Assembly: GCA_017427265.1 (NCBI GenBank)
Contig: JAFRTG010000009.1
Location: 1-64,000, forward strand
DNA from: Oscillospiraceae bacterium
Lineage (GTDB): Bacteria; Bacillota; Clostridia; Oscillospirales; Ruminococcaceae
DNA length: 64,000 bases
Direction: 5' to 3'
A program made the position numbers and the translations under genes. Shown one piece after another: positions 26,539 to 36,352 of the stretch (position 1 is the stretch's first letter; every line of letters begins with the position of its first letter). The notes under the pieces were generated by a model. It worked only from the letters and a program-made list of their open reading frames with translations, was not told where the DNA came from and made no database searches.

Positions 26539-28913
26539 GATGACACCTTTCGGATTCGGGCATATTTTGCCATGATTTTTTTTGTGCCGACATTATCAAA
26601 GGCGATCTCCAGCATCGAGTCGCCGCCCATCGGCGTAACACCGAGCACGGTACCTTCTCCGTGCACAAAGCTCTTGACGCGGTCGCCGGGAGCAAACTGA
26701 TCCGGCATCTCCTGCGGCTTGCTGCGCTGTCTCAGCCACGGATCCGTCTGCACCGGCTGCCTGCCGGGCTTGCGCAGCGTATCTGCTTCGCTGCTGCTGC
26801 CTGCCTTTTCCAGCACAGCAGGATCCATCTCCCGCAGAAAGCGCGACGTCCCGTTGGAAGCCGTCTGGCCGTAGAGCATCCGGTAAGCCGCGGTGGTGAC
26901 GGAAAGCTGCTGCTTGGCGCGCGTGATCGCCACATACGCAAGCCGCCGCTCCTCTTCGATTTCTTCGGGACTGTCGATGCTCCGTCTGCCGGGGAACACG
27001 CCCTCTTCAAGACCCACAAGAAATACGCGCTCAAATTCCAGACCCTTTGCAGCATGAACTGTCATCAGCGTGACAGCATCCTGCGAATCCTCTGCGCGGT
27101 CCTGATCGGTATAGAGGGAAATTTCCTCGAGAAAGCCGTTCAGCGTCGGTTCCTCGCCTTCGTTTTCGGCCTGATTGATGTAAGAAAGGATGCTGGTTTT
27201 CAGCTCGCGGATATTCTCGACGCGCCCCTCGCCCTCTTCTCCGAGCGCCTGCAGCATATCGAGATAGCCGGTCACATCCAGCAATGTATCGTAAAAATCG
27301 TCGAGCGTCTGCTCGGAGGCTGCATCTGCAAGCTCCTCAAACACGGCAGCGGCCTGCCGCAGTGCGGATGCTCTGCGCTGCAGCACCGGATAGGAATCCG
27401 CCGTGCGGAGCACCTCAACCGGCGAGATGCCGAGATCCAGCGCAATCCCGGTAATATCCGAGAGCGTCTGTGCCCCGATGCCGCGCTTCGGCTCGTTGAT
27501 GATCCGCGTAAACCGCAGCAGATCGGAGGGATTGTTGACCACGCACATATACGCGATGACATCCTTGATCTCCTTGCGGTCAAAGAAGCGCAGTCCGCCG
27601 AAGATCCGGTACGGGATACCGGCATGTGCAAGCTGGCGCTCCAGCGAATTGGAAAGCGCATGTGTCCGGTAAAGCACGGCATAATCGCTGTACTTTCCGC
27701 CGTTTGCAACGCCCTTTGCGATCGTCTCCGCAACATAGCGCGCCTCGTCGTTCTGATCGGCAGCGCGGTACCATCTGACCTTTTCGCCTTCCGCAAGATC
27801 GGACCAGAGAGTCTTTTCCTTGCGGCTCTCATTGTGCCGGATGACTGAATTCGCCGCCTGCAGAATCTTCTTTGTGGAGCGGTAATTCTGCTCCAGCCGG
27901 ATGACCTTGCAGTCCGGGAACTGCGACTCAAACGACAGAATATTCTCGATCGTCGCGCCGCGGAATTTATAAATGCTCTGATCGTCGTCGCCGACGACAC
28001 AGAGATTGTGATGCTTTTCCGCAAGCAGATGAATCAGCTCATACTGCGCGGGGTTGGTATCCTGATACTCGTCCACGAGCAGATACCGGCATTTGTTCTG
28101 ATATTTTTCCAGCACATCCGGATTTTCGCGGAACAGCTGCACCGTCAGTGCGATGATATCGTCAAAATCGACTGCATTGGATTCCCGCAGCCGCTGCTGA
28201 TAAAGCGCATAGATCTGCGCGATCTTGCTGCGCCGGAAGTCGCCTTCCGCTTCCCGCAGCAGATCCTCAGGAGAAAGCAGCCTGTCCTTTGCACGGCTGA
28301 TCTCATGTGCGACAGCCTTCGGCGGAAATGCCTTTTCCAGCGAATAGCCCCTGCTGCGCTCCTGCAGCGCGGGATCCTGCAGACAGGCGCTCACGACGCG
28401 CTGACTGTCATCCGCATCATAAATCGTGAAATCACCGGAAAAGCCGAGCCGGTCGATATGCTGCCGGAGGATCCGGACACATGCGCTGTGGAATGTCGCC
28501 GCCCAGACATCGCCGGCATTTTCGCCGAGCATGGTTTCCAGACGGGCTTTGAGCTCTGCAGCCGCTTTATTCGTAAACGTGATCGCAAGGATCCGCCAGC
28601 CCGGAACCGGCGCAAAGCCCAGCAGTTCTGTCAGGCGCTGTTCATCCGGCGCCGCCGTTCCCGCAGCCACCTGCTGCAGATACGCTGCATCCTCAGGTGC
28701 ACAGGGCGGAATCTCTCCGTAATATGCATCCCCGAAGCGCATCATAAACGCGATCCGGTTGACGATCGCGGTCGTCTTGCCGCTGCCCGCACCTGCCAGA
28801 ACGCTCACCGGACCGTTCACAGTCCGGACTGCATCCTGCTGCTGCGGATTCAGCCCCTTTGCATCCAGATACCGCGTCAGAGCGGCCTGTTTGATCTCCG
28901 TCATGCTCTGCAT
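26535..28913 (-). CDS. pcrA: ATP-dependent DNA helicase PcrA/UvrD
   Basis: 792 residues of an SF1A 3'-5' helicase for repair and replication fork clearance. Walker A LAGAGSGKTTAIVNR, motif II LLVDEYQDTNPAQYEL, motif III DDDQSIYKFRGA, motif V TVHAAKGLEFERVFLVG and motif VI YVAITRAKQQL are intact. The C-terminal GDRVKSFVHGEGTVLGV segment is the Tudor-like RNA polymerase-binding tail typical of PcrA. An AGAAAGGA sequence lies rather far upstream, so a start at the fourth codon (Met) is also possible. Confidence 0.95.
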   Translation of the reverse strand: MQSMTEIKQAALTRYLDAKGLNPQQQDAVRTVNGPVSVLAGAGSGKTTAIVNRIAFMMRFGDAYYGEIPPCAPEDAAYLQQVAAGTAAPDEQRLTELLGFAPVPGWRILAITFTNKAAAELKARLETMLGENAGDVWAATFHSACVRILRQHIDRLGFSGDFTIYDADDSQRVVSACLQDPALQERSRGYSLEKAFPPKAVAHEISRAKDRLLSPEDLLREAEGDFRRSKIAQIYALYQQRLRESNAVDFDDIIALTVQLFRENPDVLEKYQNKCRYLLVDEYQDTNPAQYELIHLLAEKHHNLCVVGDDDQSIYKFRGATIENILSFESQFPDCKVIRLEQNYRSTKKILQAANSVIRHNESRKEKTLWSDLAEGEKVRWYRAADQNDEARYVAETIAKGVANGGKYSDYAVLYRTHALSNSLERQLAHAGIPYRIFGGLRFFDRKEIKDVIAYMCVVNNPSDLLRFTRIINEPKRGIGAQTLSDITGIALDLGISPVEVLRTADSYPVLQRRASALRQAAAVFEELADAASEQTLDDFYDTLLDVTGYLDMLQALGEEGEGRVENIRELKTSILSYINQAENEGEEPTLNGFLEEISLYTDQDRAEDSQDAVTLMTVHAAKGLEFERVFLVGLEEGVFPGRRSIDSPEEIEEERRLAYVAITRAKQQLSVTTAAYRMLYGQTASNGTSRFLREMDPAVLEKAGSSSEADTLRKPGRQPVQTDPWLRQRSKPQEMPDQFAPGDRVKSFVHGEGTVLGVTPMGGDSMLEIAFDNVGTKKIMAKYARIRKVSS

Positions 28914-29255
28914 GGTTTGCTATGAATCCGTTCCTTTCTGCCAGCTTCCGGCCGGAATCCCCGCAGCAGGCGGAACTGTCGCTTCTGCAGACGGATATAC
29001 TTCCGGCAATACCACTTTATTATATCACAAATCTTCCGAATTGAAAAGTCCCCAAAGAAAAATTTTCGATATTTTTCATATTTTCCCGCTGCCCGTATCC
29101 GATATTCCCGCAATTTGCCGGATTTGCCTGAATGTTTCATGATTCTTTTCTTAATTTTTGCAAATAGGACTTTCTTTTTTTCCGTTTTTCTTGTATAATA
29201 GAATAGAATACGAATATTATCTGTTGTTTCAGACGAAAGGAAGCATTCTGATACT
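28914..29255. other. Divergent intergenic region with two promoter -10s
   Basis: A minus-strand TATAAT (29019-29024) with a weak TTTTCA -35 probably serves pcrA. A plus-strand TATAAT (29194-29199) with a poor -35 probably serves the AI-2E-type transporter. No ORF is credible. Confidence 0.45.
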
Positions 29256-30614
29256 ATGAAAATACGCTTGAATGAGCATCAGCAGGGCATCGCACGGATT
29301 GCCGTCTGGACGTTTTCCGTCTGCCTGCTGATCGGCATTGCAGTCTGGCGCTTTGATGCGCTCGCAGGAATTTTCCGCAAGGTGGTTTCCGTGCTCGCAC
29401 CGGTTCTCGTGGGACTTGCGACTGCTTATCTGCTCAGCCCGCTGCAGAACTGGGCCGAGCGGAAGATCAGCATTCTCACCGACCGGAAAAAGCCGCATCC
29501 GCGGCTCAGGCGCGGACTATCCGTTGCGGCAACCATGCTTGTGCTGCTGATTGTCATTGTCGGACTCGTTGCAGCCATCGTTCCGGAACTGATTACGAGC
29601 ATCAAAAATCTGCTTGTCAATCTGCCGGAATACCTGACCAATATGACCGACTGGATCAATGCGCATATCGCCTCTCTGAAGGACGATCAGCCGCAGCTCT
29701 ATTCGCTGTTGGTCTCTGTGTGGGATACTGCACAGAATTCCCTCAACAATTTCGCTGACCAGTTCGAGCCGAAGCTCGACAGCATTGCAAGCGGCGGCGC
29801 CGATCTCATCAGCATTGTCACGACCAGTGCCGTTTCCGTTTTCAAGGGCTTCACCAATTTCCTGCTCGGCCTGATTATCACGGTATACCTTCTTTATAAC
29901 AAGGAGCGCTATCTGGCACAGGCGCGCAAGATTCTCTACGCCACAATGCCGCAGGAGCGTGTTCACGGATTTCTCCGCATCGGCTCGCATGTCAGCTATA
30001 CCTTCATGCACTTTTTCTCCGGCAAAACGCTGGATTCCATCATCATCGCACTGCTCTGCTTCATCGGCATGACGATTCTGAAAATGCCGTATATCACGCT
30101 GATTTCGATTCTGGTCGGCATCACGAACATCATTCCGTTCTTCGGCCCGATTATCGGCGCTGTTCCGAGTGCGCTGCTGATCCTGCTTTCTGAGCCGCGC
30201 AAGGTCATTCCGTTCGTCATCTTTATCCTGGTGCTCCAGCAGTTCGACGGAAACTTCCTCGGCCCGAAAATCCTCGGCGATACGCTCGGCCTGCCAATGT
30301 TCTGGATTCTCTTTGCAATCACGATCGGCGGCGGTCTGTTCGGCTTCGCCGGCATGGTCGCATTCGTACCGCTGTTCGCCGCGGTCTACGCGCTGTTCTC
30401 TGACTTTCTCAGCGAGCGCCTGCATAAAAAAGGCCTGCCGCCGGAAACCGAATGCTATATGACAAATGAGATTCTTTTTGCCGCCGCAAAGCCGCCGGCG
30501 GATCCCGAAACAGAGGATCACGCCGGTGATACGGAAACACCGGAACCGGAGTCTTCTGATCCGGAGGCCGCTCCGGAAGCTGCCGGCACGGATGATGAAG
30601 AAGCAGCCGGGTAA
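29256..30614 (+). CDS. AI-2E/PerM-family transporter
   Basis: 452 residues with the AI-2E transporter fold: eight predicted helices, a large extracytoplasmic loop region after residue 110 (TNMTDWINAHIASL), and the conserved GITNIIPFFGPIIGAVPSAL core. Members include YtvI, YdiK and the Na+/H+ antiporter-like PerM proteins; the substrate cannot be assigned. The Glu/Pro-rich C-terminal ~60 residues are a disordered extension not usual in the family. Confidence 0.85.
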   Translation: MKIRLNEHQQGIARIAVWTFSVCLLIGIAVWRFDALAGIFRKVVSVLAPVLVGLATAYLLSPLQNWAERKISILTDRKKPHPRLRRGLSVAATMLVLLIVIVGLVAAIVPELITSIKNLLVNLPEYLTNMTDWINAHIASLKDDQPQLYSLLVSVWDTAQNSLNNFADQFEPKLDSIASGGADLISIVTTSAVSVFKGFTNFLLGLIITVYLLYNKERYLAQARKILYATMPQERVHGFLRIGSHVSYTFMHFFSGKTLDSIIIALLCFIGMTILKMPYITLISILVGITNIIPFFGPIIGAVPSALLILLSEPRKVIPFVIFILVLQQFDGNFLGPKILGDTLGLPMFWILFAITIGGGLFGFAGMVAFVPLFAAVYALFSDFLSERLHKKGLPPETECYMTNEILFAAAKPPADPETEDHAGDTETPEPESSDPEAAPEAAGTDDEEAAG

Positions 30615-30737
30615 GACGATCACAGATCCGCAGCTGCAGGCGCATGGAAAACCGGTTGCCGGCAGATGCCGCCTGTCTCTTTTCTGCGGCAATCCCACGA
30701 TTTCTATGGATGACTGAATCCGCACGGAGGATGCAAA

Positions 30738-31442
30738 ATGAAACAATTTGAACAGGATGATATTATAGATGTCGCCTTTCAGACGGCAACCGACGACGAG
30801 CTGCTCAGCTCCGGTCAGCAGGAGGCCGCACGGCAGACCGATGAGGAAGCCCTCGCCGAACTGGCCGCCGAGGTCATGAACGACCCTGAACGCTGCTTCT
30901 GCCGGAACTGCGGCAAGCCGATCTATAAAAATGCGAGCGTCTGCGTGCACTGCAACTATGTGACAAACCCGCTTGCGCTCCAGCAGGGGCAGCGGCTCGT
31001 CCGTGCCAGACGGGAACGCTATGAAAAGGGCAGCCGCATCCGCAACTTTATCACAAATCTGACCGGCATTGATCTCGAATCGCCGGATCAGAAGGCACGC
31101 TGGGCAATCCGCCCGCAGAATTATCACTACCAGACAACCGGCAGCGTCTACTGCACAAACTGCGGCTGTGAGGTCGATCCCGGCGCAAGCGTCTGCGTCC
31201 GCTGCAACTATGTGCTGAACCCGCTGGCTGTCCGCCGTGCGCAGATGGCCGTCAGCGACCGTACCGCCAAGCTTTCCCGCAAGGATCTGATCAAGAGCTT
31301 TCTCATTCCGGGTTACGGCCACAAGCTCTACAAGCTCTATGCGGAGCGCCGCCCGCAGATTGCAAAGCCCTGCCGGCTCGCCGGGCTCGCCAATCTCGGC
31401 GCACTGGTCACGGCAGCGATCATCCTGCTCAGCCAGCTCTGA
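30738..31442 (+). CDS. Double zinc-ribbon membrane protein
   Basis: 234 residues with two near-identical zinc ribbons, CRNCGKPIYKNASVCVHC (~residue 55) and CTNCGCEVDPGASVCVRC (~140), both followed by NYVxNPLA. A hydrophobic C-terminal helix (LANLGALVTAAIILLSQL) anchors it in the membrane. The pairing suggests internal duplication. A GGAGG site is 7 nt before the ATG. No function is known to me. Confidence 0.7.
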   Translation: MKQFEQDDIIDVAFQTATDDELLSSGQQEAARQTDEEALAELAAEVMNDPERCFCRNCGKPIYKNASVCVHCNYVTNPLALQQGQRLVRARRERYEKGSRIRNFITNLTGIDLESPDQKARWAIRPQNYHYQTTGSVYCTNCGCEVDPGASVCVRCNYVLNPLAVRRAQMAVSDRTAKLSRKDLIKSFLIPGYGHKLYKLYAERRPQIAKPCRLAGLANLGALVTAAIILLSQL

Positions 31443-31477
31443 CGGCAGCCGCATACAGACAAAATCCACACAGTTCA

Positions 31478-31508
31478 TCAGGGAGAAGGCACCTGTCCTT
31501 CTCCCTGA
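31478..31508 (+). terminator. Terminator of zinc-ribbon gene
   Basis: A 12-bp stem TCAGGGAGAAGG/CCTTCTCCCTGA followed by TTTTG. Confidence 0.9.
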
Positions 31509-31595
31509 TTTTGTCCAGTATCCGCTTGAAAACCAAACGATTCCCATGGAATCGGCGGAAGGTGCTAAAAATCGCGCAGAGTTCAGTATTCTGTA

Positions 31596-31624
31596 TTGAC
31601 TTTTTTGCAAGGATGTTGTAAAAT
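31596..31624 (+). promoter_or_regulatory. Promoter of the ATP-grasp pair
   Basis: TTGACT, 17-nt spacer, TAAAAT. A short GGGTGTTGACCC inverted repeat follows the -10. Confidence 0.8.
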
Positions 31625-31678
31625 AAACAGGAAGGGTGTTGACCCGATGAATCATTTCTGCTCCGGAGGATAAAGAAT

Positions 31679-32572
31679 ATGGAGATTTATAACGGCTGGC
31701 TGATCGTGAACAGCTATTACAATCCCGCAAAGTTCAATTCGCTTTACAGAGTCCTTGAGGAATCCGCGGAAAAGGCAGGACTGCATTTTTCCAAGTGGAC
31801 GTCCGAGCAGCGCCCGACTGTCGTCGGTGCCGGTGCCCGCGAACCGAAGCCCGCATTTGTCCTGTTCTGGGATAAGGACATCCAGCTTGCAAAGACAATG
31901 GAGCTTTCCGGTCTGAAGCTGTTCAACAGCGCAAATGCGATCGCACTCGCAGACGACAAAATGGAAACAGCGCTGAAACTTGCTGCTGCCGGCATTCCGA
32001 TCCCGGATACCATTCCCGCACCGACCTGCTTCCCCGGCTGCAAGCGCAATCCCGCTTCGGCAGAGCAGGCAGCCCGTATCCTCGGCTGGCCGCTCGTCAT
32101 CAAGGAGAACAAGGGCAGCTTCGGCGCACAGGTCTATCTTGCAAACAACAAGCAGGAGGCAGAGCGCATCCTGAACCACATCGGCGAGCATGACTGCCAG
32201 TTCCAGCGCTTTATCCGCGACAGCAGCGGCCGCGATCTCCGCGTCACCGTTGTCGGCGGAAAGGCCATCTGCGCAATGGAGCGTCATTCTGCATCGAAGC
32301 AGGAATTCCGTTCCAATATCGGCGCAGGCGGCACCGCATCTGCACGCGCAATCACCCCGCTGGAGGAAAAGCTCGCTGTCGAGGCTGCAAATACGCTCGG
32401 CCTTGATTTTGCCGGCGTCGATATCCTCATGGGCAAGAACGACGAGGAGCGCTATGTCTGCGAGGTCAACTCCAATCCGCAGCTGCAAAGCACCATTGAT
32501 ACCTGCGGCATCAATCCCGCAACCAATATCATGTGGCATATCCGCAATCAGCTCAAGGGCGATACTGAATGA
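31679..32572 (+). CDS. RimK-like ATP-grasp ligase 1
   Basis: 297 residues of an ATP-grasp carboxylate-amine ligase. An N-terminal pre-ATP-grasp domain is followed by PLVIKENKGSFGAQVYLANN (ATP lysine and flexible loop), FIRDSSGRDLRVTVVGGKAI and the Mg-binding ending VDILMGKN/CEVNSNPQLQST. Family members join amino acids to peptides or coenzymes using ATP. The substrate is unknown. The gene is translationally coupled to a second, diverged ATP-grasp enzyme. A GGAGG site lies 8 nt before the ATG. Confidence 0.85.
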   Translation: MEIYNGWLIVNSYYNPAKFNSLYRVLEESAEKAGLHFSKWTSEQRPTVVGAGAREPKPAFVLFWDKDIQLAKTMELSGLKLFNSANAIALADDKMETALKLAAAGIPIPDTIPAPTCFPGCKRNPASAEQAARILGWPLVIKENKGSFGAQVYLANNKQEAERILNHIGEHDCQFQRFIRDSSGRDLRVTVVGGKAICAMERHSASKQEFRSNIGAGGTASARAITPLEEKLAVEAANTLGLDFAGVDILMGKNDEERYVCEVNSNPQLQSTIDTCGINPATNIMWHIRNQLKGDTE

Positions 32573-33420
32573 GCCCCCCGAACGGGATTCTGCTCTATAC
32601 GCCGGAGGACGCCAAACGCAACAGATGGTTCATTGAACAGCTATGTACGTATGCAGAGTCGGAGAATTTATCTCTCCGGCTCTGTCTGACTGATAGCCCG
32701 AAAACGCACAAACTTGTGATGCAGGATGCGGATTTCATCGTGAACCGCTCCCGGAGCTATATCCACAGCTCCGTCGCGCAGAATGTGCGGCATATCCCCT
32801 GCTTCAACAGCGCAGAGGTCACGGGCATCACCAATTCAAAATATCTGACCTATTGCGTTCTGCACGGCGAACACGGCATTCCGATGGCAAAAACATGGCA
32901 GTTCAGCCGGAGCAATCCGCAGCCGGAGCTGCCATTCCCGCTGGTCGCAAAGCCCGCAGACGGACACGGCGGCGAAGGCGTCGCATGGATTGCAGACAGA
33001 GCCGCGCTGGAACAGTACGCCGCTGCATTCGATGCAGCACATCCCGAACCGACTTACCCGTTTCTGCTGCAGGAGCCGGTCGTGACGGGATGGGATGTCC
33101 GCATCTATATGCTCGGCGGTGAGATTTATGCAGCAGTGCTCCGCACTTCGGATTCCGATTTCCGCAGCAATTTTTCGCTCGGCGGTCACGCGGAAGTGAT
33201 CGAACCGGATGCAGACATGCATGCACTGGTATCGCGTGTACAGCAGATCATGCCGCTGGATTTTGCCGGTGTCGATCTGCTGCGGCATCCGGACGGCGGA
33301 TATGTGCTCGGTGAAATCGAGGACGCCGTCGGCTGCAGAATGCTCTATCAGCTGACGGAGCTTGATCCCGCAAAAGACTATATGCATCTGATTGCAGAGC
33401 GGCTCAAAGCGCAGGGATGA
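32569..33420 (+). CDS. RimK-like ATP-grasp ligase 2
   Basis: 283 residues, ATP-grasp fold, only distantly similar to its partner. PFPLVAKPADGHGGEGVAWI is the ATP loop, EPVVTGWDVRIYMLGGEIYA the central strand, and FAGVDLLRHPDGGYVLGEIE with DAVGC the metal site (the Asn of the usual E-x-N motif is replaced by Asp). It overlaps ligase 1 by 4 nt. A pair with independent substrate pockets suggests two successive ligations on one molecule, but that is inference. Confidence 0.82.
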   Translation: MSPPNGILLYTPEDAKRNRWFIEQLCTYAESENLSLRLCLTDSPKTHKLVMQDADFIVNRSRSYIHSSVAQNVRHIPCFNSAEVTGITNSKYLTYCVLHGEHGIPMAKTWQFSRSNPQPELPFPLVAKPADGHGGEGVAWIADRAALEQYAAAFDAAHPEPTYPFLLQEPVVTGWDVRIYMLGGEIYAAVLRTSDSDFRSNFSLGGHAEVIEPDADMHALVSRVQQIMPLDFAGVDLLRHPDGGYVLGEIEDAVGCRMLYQLTELDPAKDYMHLIAERLKAQG

Positions 33421-33446
33421 GGCTCTGCCGCTGACGGATACATAAA

Positions 33447-33484
33447 AAGAACACTTCCGGTTCATTTCCGCCGGAAGTGTTCTT
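33447..33484 (+). terminator. Terminator of the ATP-grasp pair
   Basis: A perfect 14-bp stem AAGAACACTTCCGG with its complement around a 10-nt loop. The flanking A and T tracts suit both directions. Confidence 0.85.
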
Positions 33485-33555
33485 CATTTATCACGTTTTT
33501 TCTTGCCGTTCAGGGCAATCTGTCCGGAATGCCGGTGTATGCATCCCAGAATCAA

Positions 33556-33918
33556 TCAAAGATCAATTTTGAAATCGTCTCCGCCTTCGCCGTTGACCGT
33601 GAAATATGCCGCATTCTCTTCCGGCTTCACATAAACCGTAAAGTCAGTGACAACCTTTCTCTTGTGAACGGACTTATATTGTTTCAGCGCCTTTTCTGCA
33701 AGTCCGGAGATATCAAAATCCTTTCCGTCAATCTGCAGAATCGTCTTCAGAACGGTCTCTGCCTTCTTTGCAGCGGCCTTCTTCGCGGCAGGTGCTTTCT
33801 TTTCTACGTCTTTTTTTGCAGCCGGTGCTTTCTTTTCAGCAGTCTTCGGTGCAGCTGCAGCCTTTTTGGCAGCAGTCTTTTTTGCGGGAGCCTTTTTTTC
33901 AGCAGCTTTGTCTGCCAT
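33556..33918 (-). CDS. Lys/Ala-rich (H1-like) protein with small C-domain
   Basis: 120 residues. The first ~55 are repeated KKAPAxKK/AAKKA units like those of bacterial histone H1-type proteins. The last ~65 (TVLKTILQIDGKDFDISGLA ... FTVYVKPEENAAYFTVNG) form a small alpha/beta domain that resembles the uncharacterised DUF6465 family, from memory. The basic repeat probably binds DNA or RNA. The ATG is 10 nt after AAAGGA. Confidence 0.75.
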   Translation of the reverse strand: MADKAAEKKAPAKKTAAKKAAAAPKTAEKKAPAAKKDVEKKAPAAKKAAAKKAETVLKTILQIDGKDFDISGLAEKALKQYKSVHKRKVVTDFTVYVKPEENAAYFTVNGEGGDDFKIDL

Positions 33919-34093
33919 TGGGAGCACATCCTTTCAATCATTTTTTCGGCATTTCGCCTTTCTTATTATATCATATCTTTTACGTTCTGTCAAGCAATTA
34001 TACAGCTGTCAGGCGGATTTCCTGCTGATTTTAAATAAAAATTCATATTTCTTCCTTTTCGGTGAATGCAGCAACATTCAAATTACATTTTTC

Positions 34094-34927
34094 TCATTCC
34101 GGCGTGAACGTCCGCGCCGCCATTTCTTCTGCAATTTCGGCATAGGAATATGCACGGCCTTCCGCGGCAGGATAGGCAGTTCTGTCCCAGCTGTGCGTCT
34201 GCAGCATGAACGTATCGTCACATAGAAAATGGGAATATGTATCCGCATCTGCATCCCATGTGCAGTCTGCATGATACCATACGCCGTCCAGCTGCACCAG
34301 ATTCCATGCATGTGCCGTGATGCCTTCCGGCTGTGTGACCGTCCCCTCAATCTGCATGACCGGGATCCCGGCCGCTTCCAGCAGCAGCGCAAATCCCTCT
34401 GCAAAGCCGGCACAGCTCGCCCGTCCGCAGATCAGTGCACCGTATGCGCTGCCGGCCGATTCCGCCGTTTCATCATAGATGCAGCTCCGGCAAAGCAGAT
34501 CATAGGCAAGCAGCACGCGGATTTCCGGCGGGAAAGCATCCGCGCGCGCCGCCCATTCCGCTGCATATGCCGCAAGCATCTCCTTCCGCGCACGAACGGT
34601 CTCCCGGTCGGTTTCATATACTGCGCGGATTTCCAGCAGCCTCCCGTGCTTCTCCCATGTAACCGAATCAACAAGCGTTCCGGTCAGAACATTTTCCTTT
34701 ACCGCATCGCGGATCCGCAATCCGGCCTCCGGATACAGCTGCGCCGGTATCGCTGCCGTAACGGATTCCGAACCCGTGCGCAGCATGTCCGCGGCAGCTG
34801 CGGTCAGCTCAAACCCGTTCTGAACATGCAGCACCGGTACAGCAGCACTCTGCACATCCGTTGCGGAATCCTGTGCGCAGCAGCCCGTCAGGAACAGAAT
34901 CAGAATCAGCAGCATCGCAAACCTCAC
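34094..34927 (-). CDS. Transglutaminase-like lipoprotein
   Basis: 277 residues from a GTG behind GGGAGGA. The signal sequence ends in a lipobox (LILFLTGCC), so the protein is lipid-anchored outside the membrane. The C-terminal half carries a transglutaminase/cysteine-protease triad: Cys in CGRASCAGFAEGFALLLEAA, His in TAHAWNLV, Asp in YHADCTWDADADTYSHFL. The family includes peptidases and cell-wall-acting enzymes. Substrate unknown. Confidence 0.8.
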   Translation of the reverse strand: MRFAMLLILILFLTGCCAQDSATDVQSAAVPVLHVQNGFELTAAAADMLRTGSESVTAAIPAQLYPEAGLRIRDAVKENVLTGTLVDSVTWEKHGRLLEIRAVYETDRETVRARKEMLAAYAAEWAARADAFPPEIRVLLAYDLLCRSCIYDETAESAGSAYGALICGRASCAGFAEGFALLLEAAGIPVMQIEGTVTQPEGITAHAWNLVQLDGVWYHADCTWDADADTYSHFLCDDTFMLQTHSWDRTAYPAAEGRAYSYAEIAEEMAARTFTPE

Positions 34928-35062
34928 AGAGTATCCTCCCTTTCCGGTACGGACAGACGGCCGCAGCACGCCCGTTCACGCTTTCTTTTTCGTCAATACG
35001 CTGAAAAGAATGCAGACAGAGTGAATTGTTTTGTGCACGTATTCATTTTTTTGATTTTGCTA

Positions 35063-35091
35063 TTGCCAAACCGACGGAAATAGTGTAGAAT
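35063..35091 (+). promoter_or_regulatory. Promoter of efp
   Basis: TTGCCA, 17-nt spacer, TAGAAT, 60 bp upstream of the efp ATG. Confidence 0.65.
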
Positions 35092-35152
35092 AATGCTATA
35101 TGGAATGACGGAGTCTCATTCAAATACACGCGATTCTTTGGAGGTTAAACAT

Positions 35153-35710
35153 ATGATTTCTGCAGGTGATTTTCGTAACGGCATGACGTTTGAGATGGAC
35201 GGTCAGGTCGTTCAGGTTATCGAGTTCCAGCACGTAAAGCCGGGCAAGGGCGCTGCTTTCGTCCGCACCAAGTATAAGAATGTCATCACCGGTGCCGTGG
35301 TCGAAACATCCTTCAACCCGACTGCAAAGTTCCCGACCGCTTTTGTTGAGCGCAAGGATATGCAGTACAGCTACAATGACGGCGATCTCTTCTACTTCAT
35401 GGATATGGAGACCTACGAGCAGATTCCGATCAGCAAGGATGTCATCGGCGATGCACTCGATTTCGTCAAGGAAGAGGAAATCGTCAAGGTGCTGTCCTAC
35501 AAGGGCAATGTCTTCGGCATCGAGCCGCCGTTCTTCGTCGAGCTGACCATCACCTCGACCGAGCCGGGCGTCAAGGGCAACACTGCTACCAACGCCACCA
35601 AGCCGGCCGTCGTTGAGACCGGTGCTGAGATCCGTGTCCCGCTCTTCATCAATGAGGGCGACAAGATCCGCATTGACACCCGTACCCGCGAGTACATGGA
35701 GCGCGCATAA
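35153..35710 (+). CDS. efp: Elongation factor P
   Basis: 185 residues, the normal length. [20 protein letters not shown] starts the KOW-like domain [21 protein letters not shown] contains the modifiable-position Lys (KPGKG). The C-terminal OB domain ends in [18 protein letters not shown] relieves ribosome stalling at polyproline. GGAGG is 8 nt before the ATG; a longer upstream frame is not used. Confidence 0.98.
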   Translation: MISAGDFRNGMTFEMDGQVVQVIEFQHVKPGKGAAFVRTKYKNVITGAVVETSFNPTAKFPTAFVERKDMQYSYNDGDLFYFMDMETYEQIPISKDVIGDALDFVKEEEIVKVLSYKGNVFGIEPPFFVELTITSTEPGVKGNTATNATKPAVVETGAEIRVPLFINEGDKIRIDTRTREYMERA

Positions 35711-35773
35711 TTCGTCTGCGGTTTCCATGTTCCGCTGACGGAACAAACTGTTTTGTGAGAAAGGATATTCATC

Positions 35774-36331
35774 ATGAAGCTGACTGAGAAAATCGCTTAT
35801 ATGAAAGGCCTTCTGGACGGCATGGAGCTCGACGGCTCCACCAAGGAGGGCAAGGCTATTCTGCAGATGGCAGAGGTCATGGAGGAGATGGGCGTTTACA
35901 TCGACGATCTGCAGTCACAGGTTGACGAGCTGACAGAGCTCTGCGATCTGCTCGATCATGATCTCGGTGAGGTTGAAACCGACCTTTACTGCGACGGTGA
36001 CGACGATGACGATGATTTCAGCAGCGACAGCGATGACGACTCTGACGACGATTTCCGGATCGGTCAGGTTCTGCCCGCTGATTATGATGATTTTTCCTAT
36101 GATGACGACGACGATGACTATGATGATGTCCAGTACGTTGTCAACTGCCCGAGCTGTGATGAAACCGTCAACCTCAGCGAACGCCAGCTTGAGGAGGGCA
36201 GCATGGTCTGCCCGCACTGCGGTGAGCTGCTCGAATTCAACTACGACAACATCGAGACCGAATTCTCTGCCGACGCAGAGGAAGAGGCCGAAGATGATGC
36301 CGAATCCGAAAACGAGGGCGATGCTGAGTAA
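35774..36331 (+). CDS. Acidic zinc-ribbon protein (CD1247-like N-domain)
   Basis: 185 residues. The N-terminal ~65 form a helical domain (MKLTEKIAYMKGLLDGMELD) like that named after CD1247 in Clostridia. An Asp-rich disordered stretch follows, then a zinc ribbon with CPSC and CPHC pairs (~130-155), then an acidic tail. It lies 63 bp after efp with no terminator between, so it is probably co-transcribed. Function unknown. Confidence 0.75.
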   Translation: MKLTEKIAYMKGLLDGMELDGSTKEGKAILQMAEVMEEMGVYIDDLQSQVDELTELCDLLDHDLGEVETDLYCDGDDDDDDFSSDSDDDSDDDFRIGQVLPADYDDFSYDDDDDDYDDVQYVVNCPSCDETVNLSERQLEEGSMVCPHCGELLEFNYDNIETEFSADAEEEAEDDAESENEGDAE

Positions 36332-36352
36332 GCACTCCCCCGTTCCGCAAAC

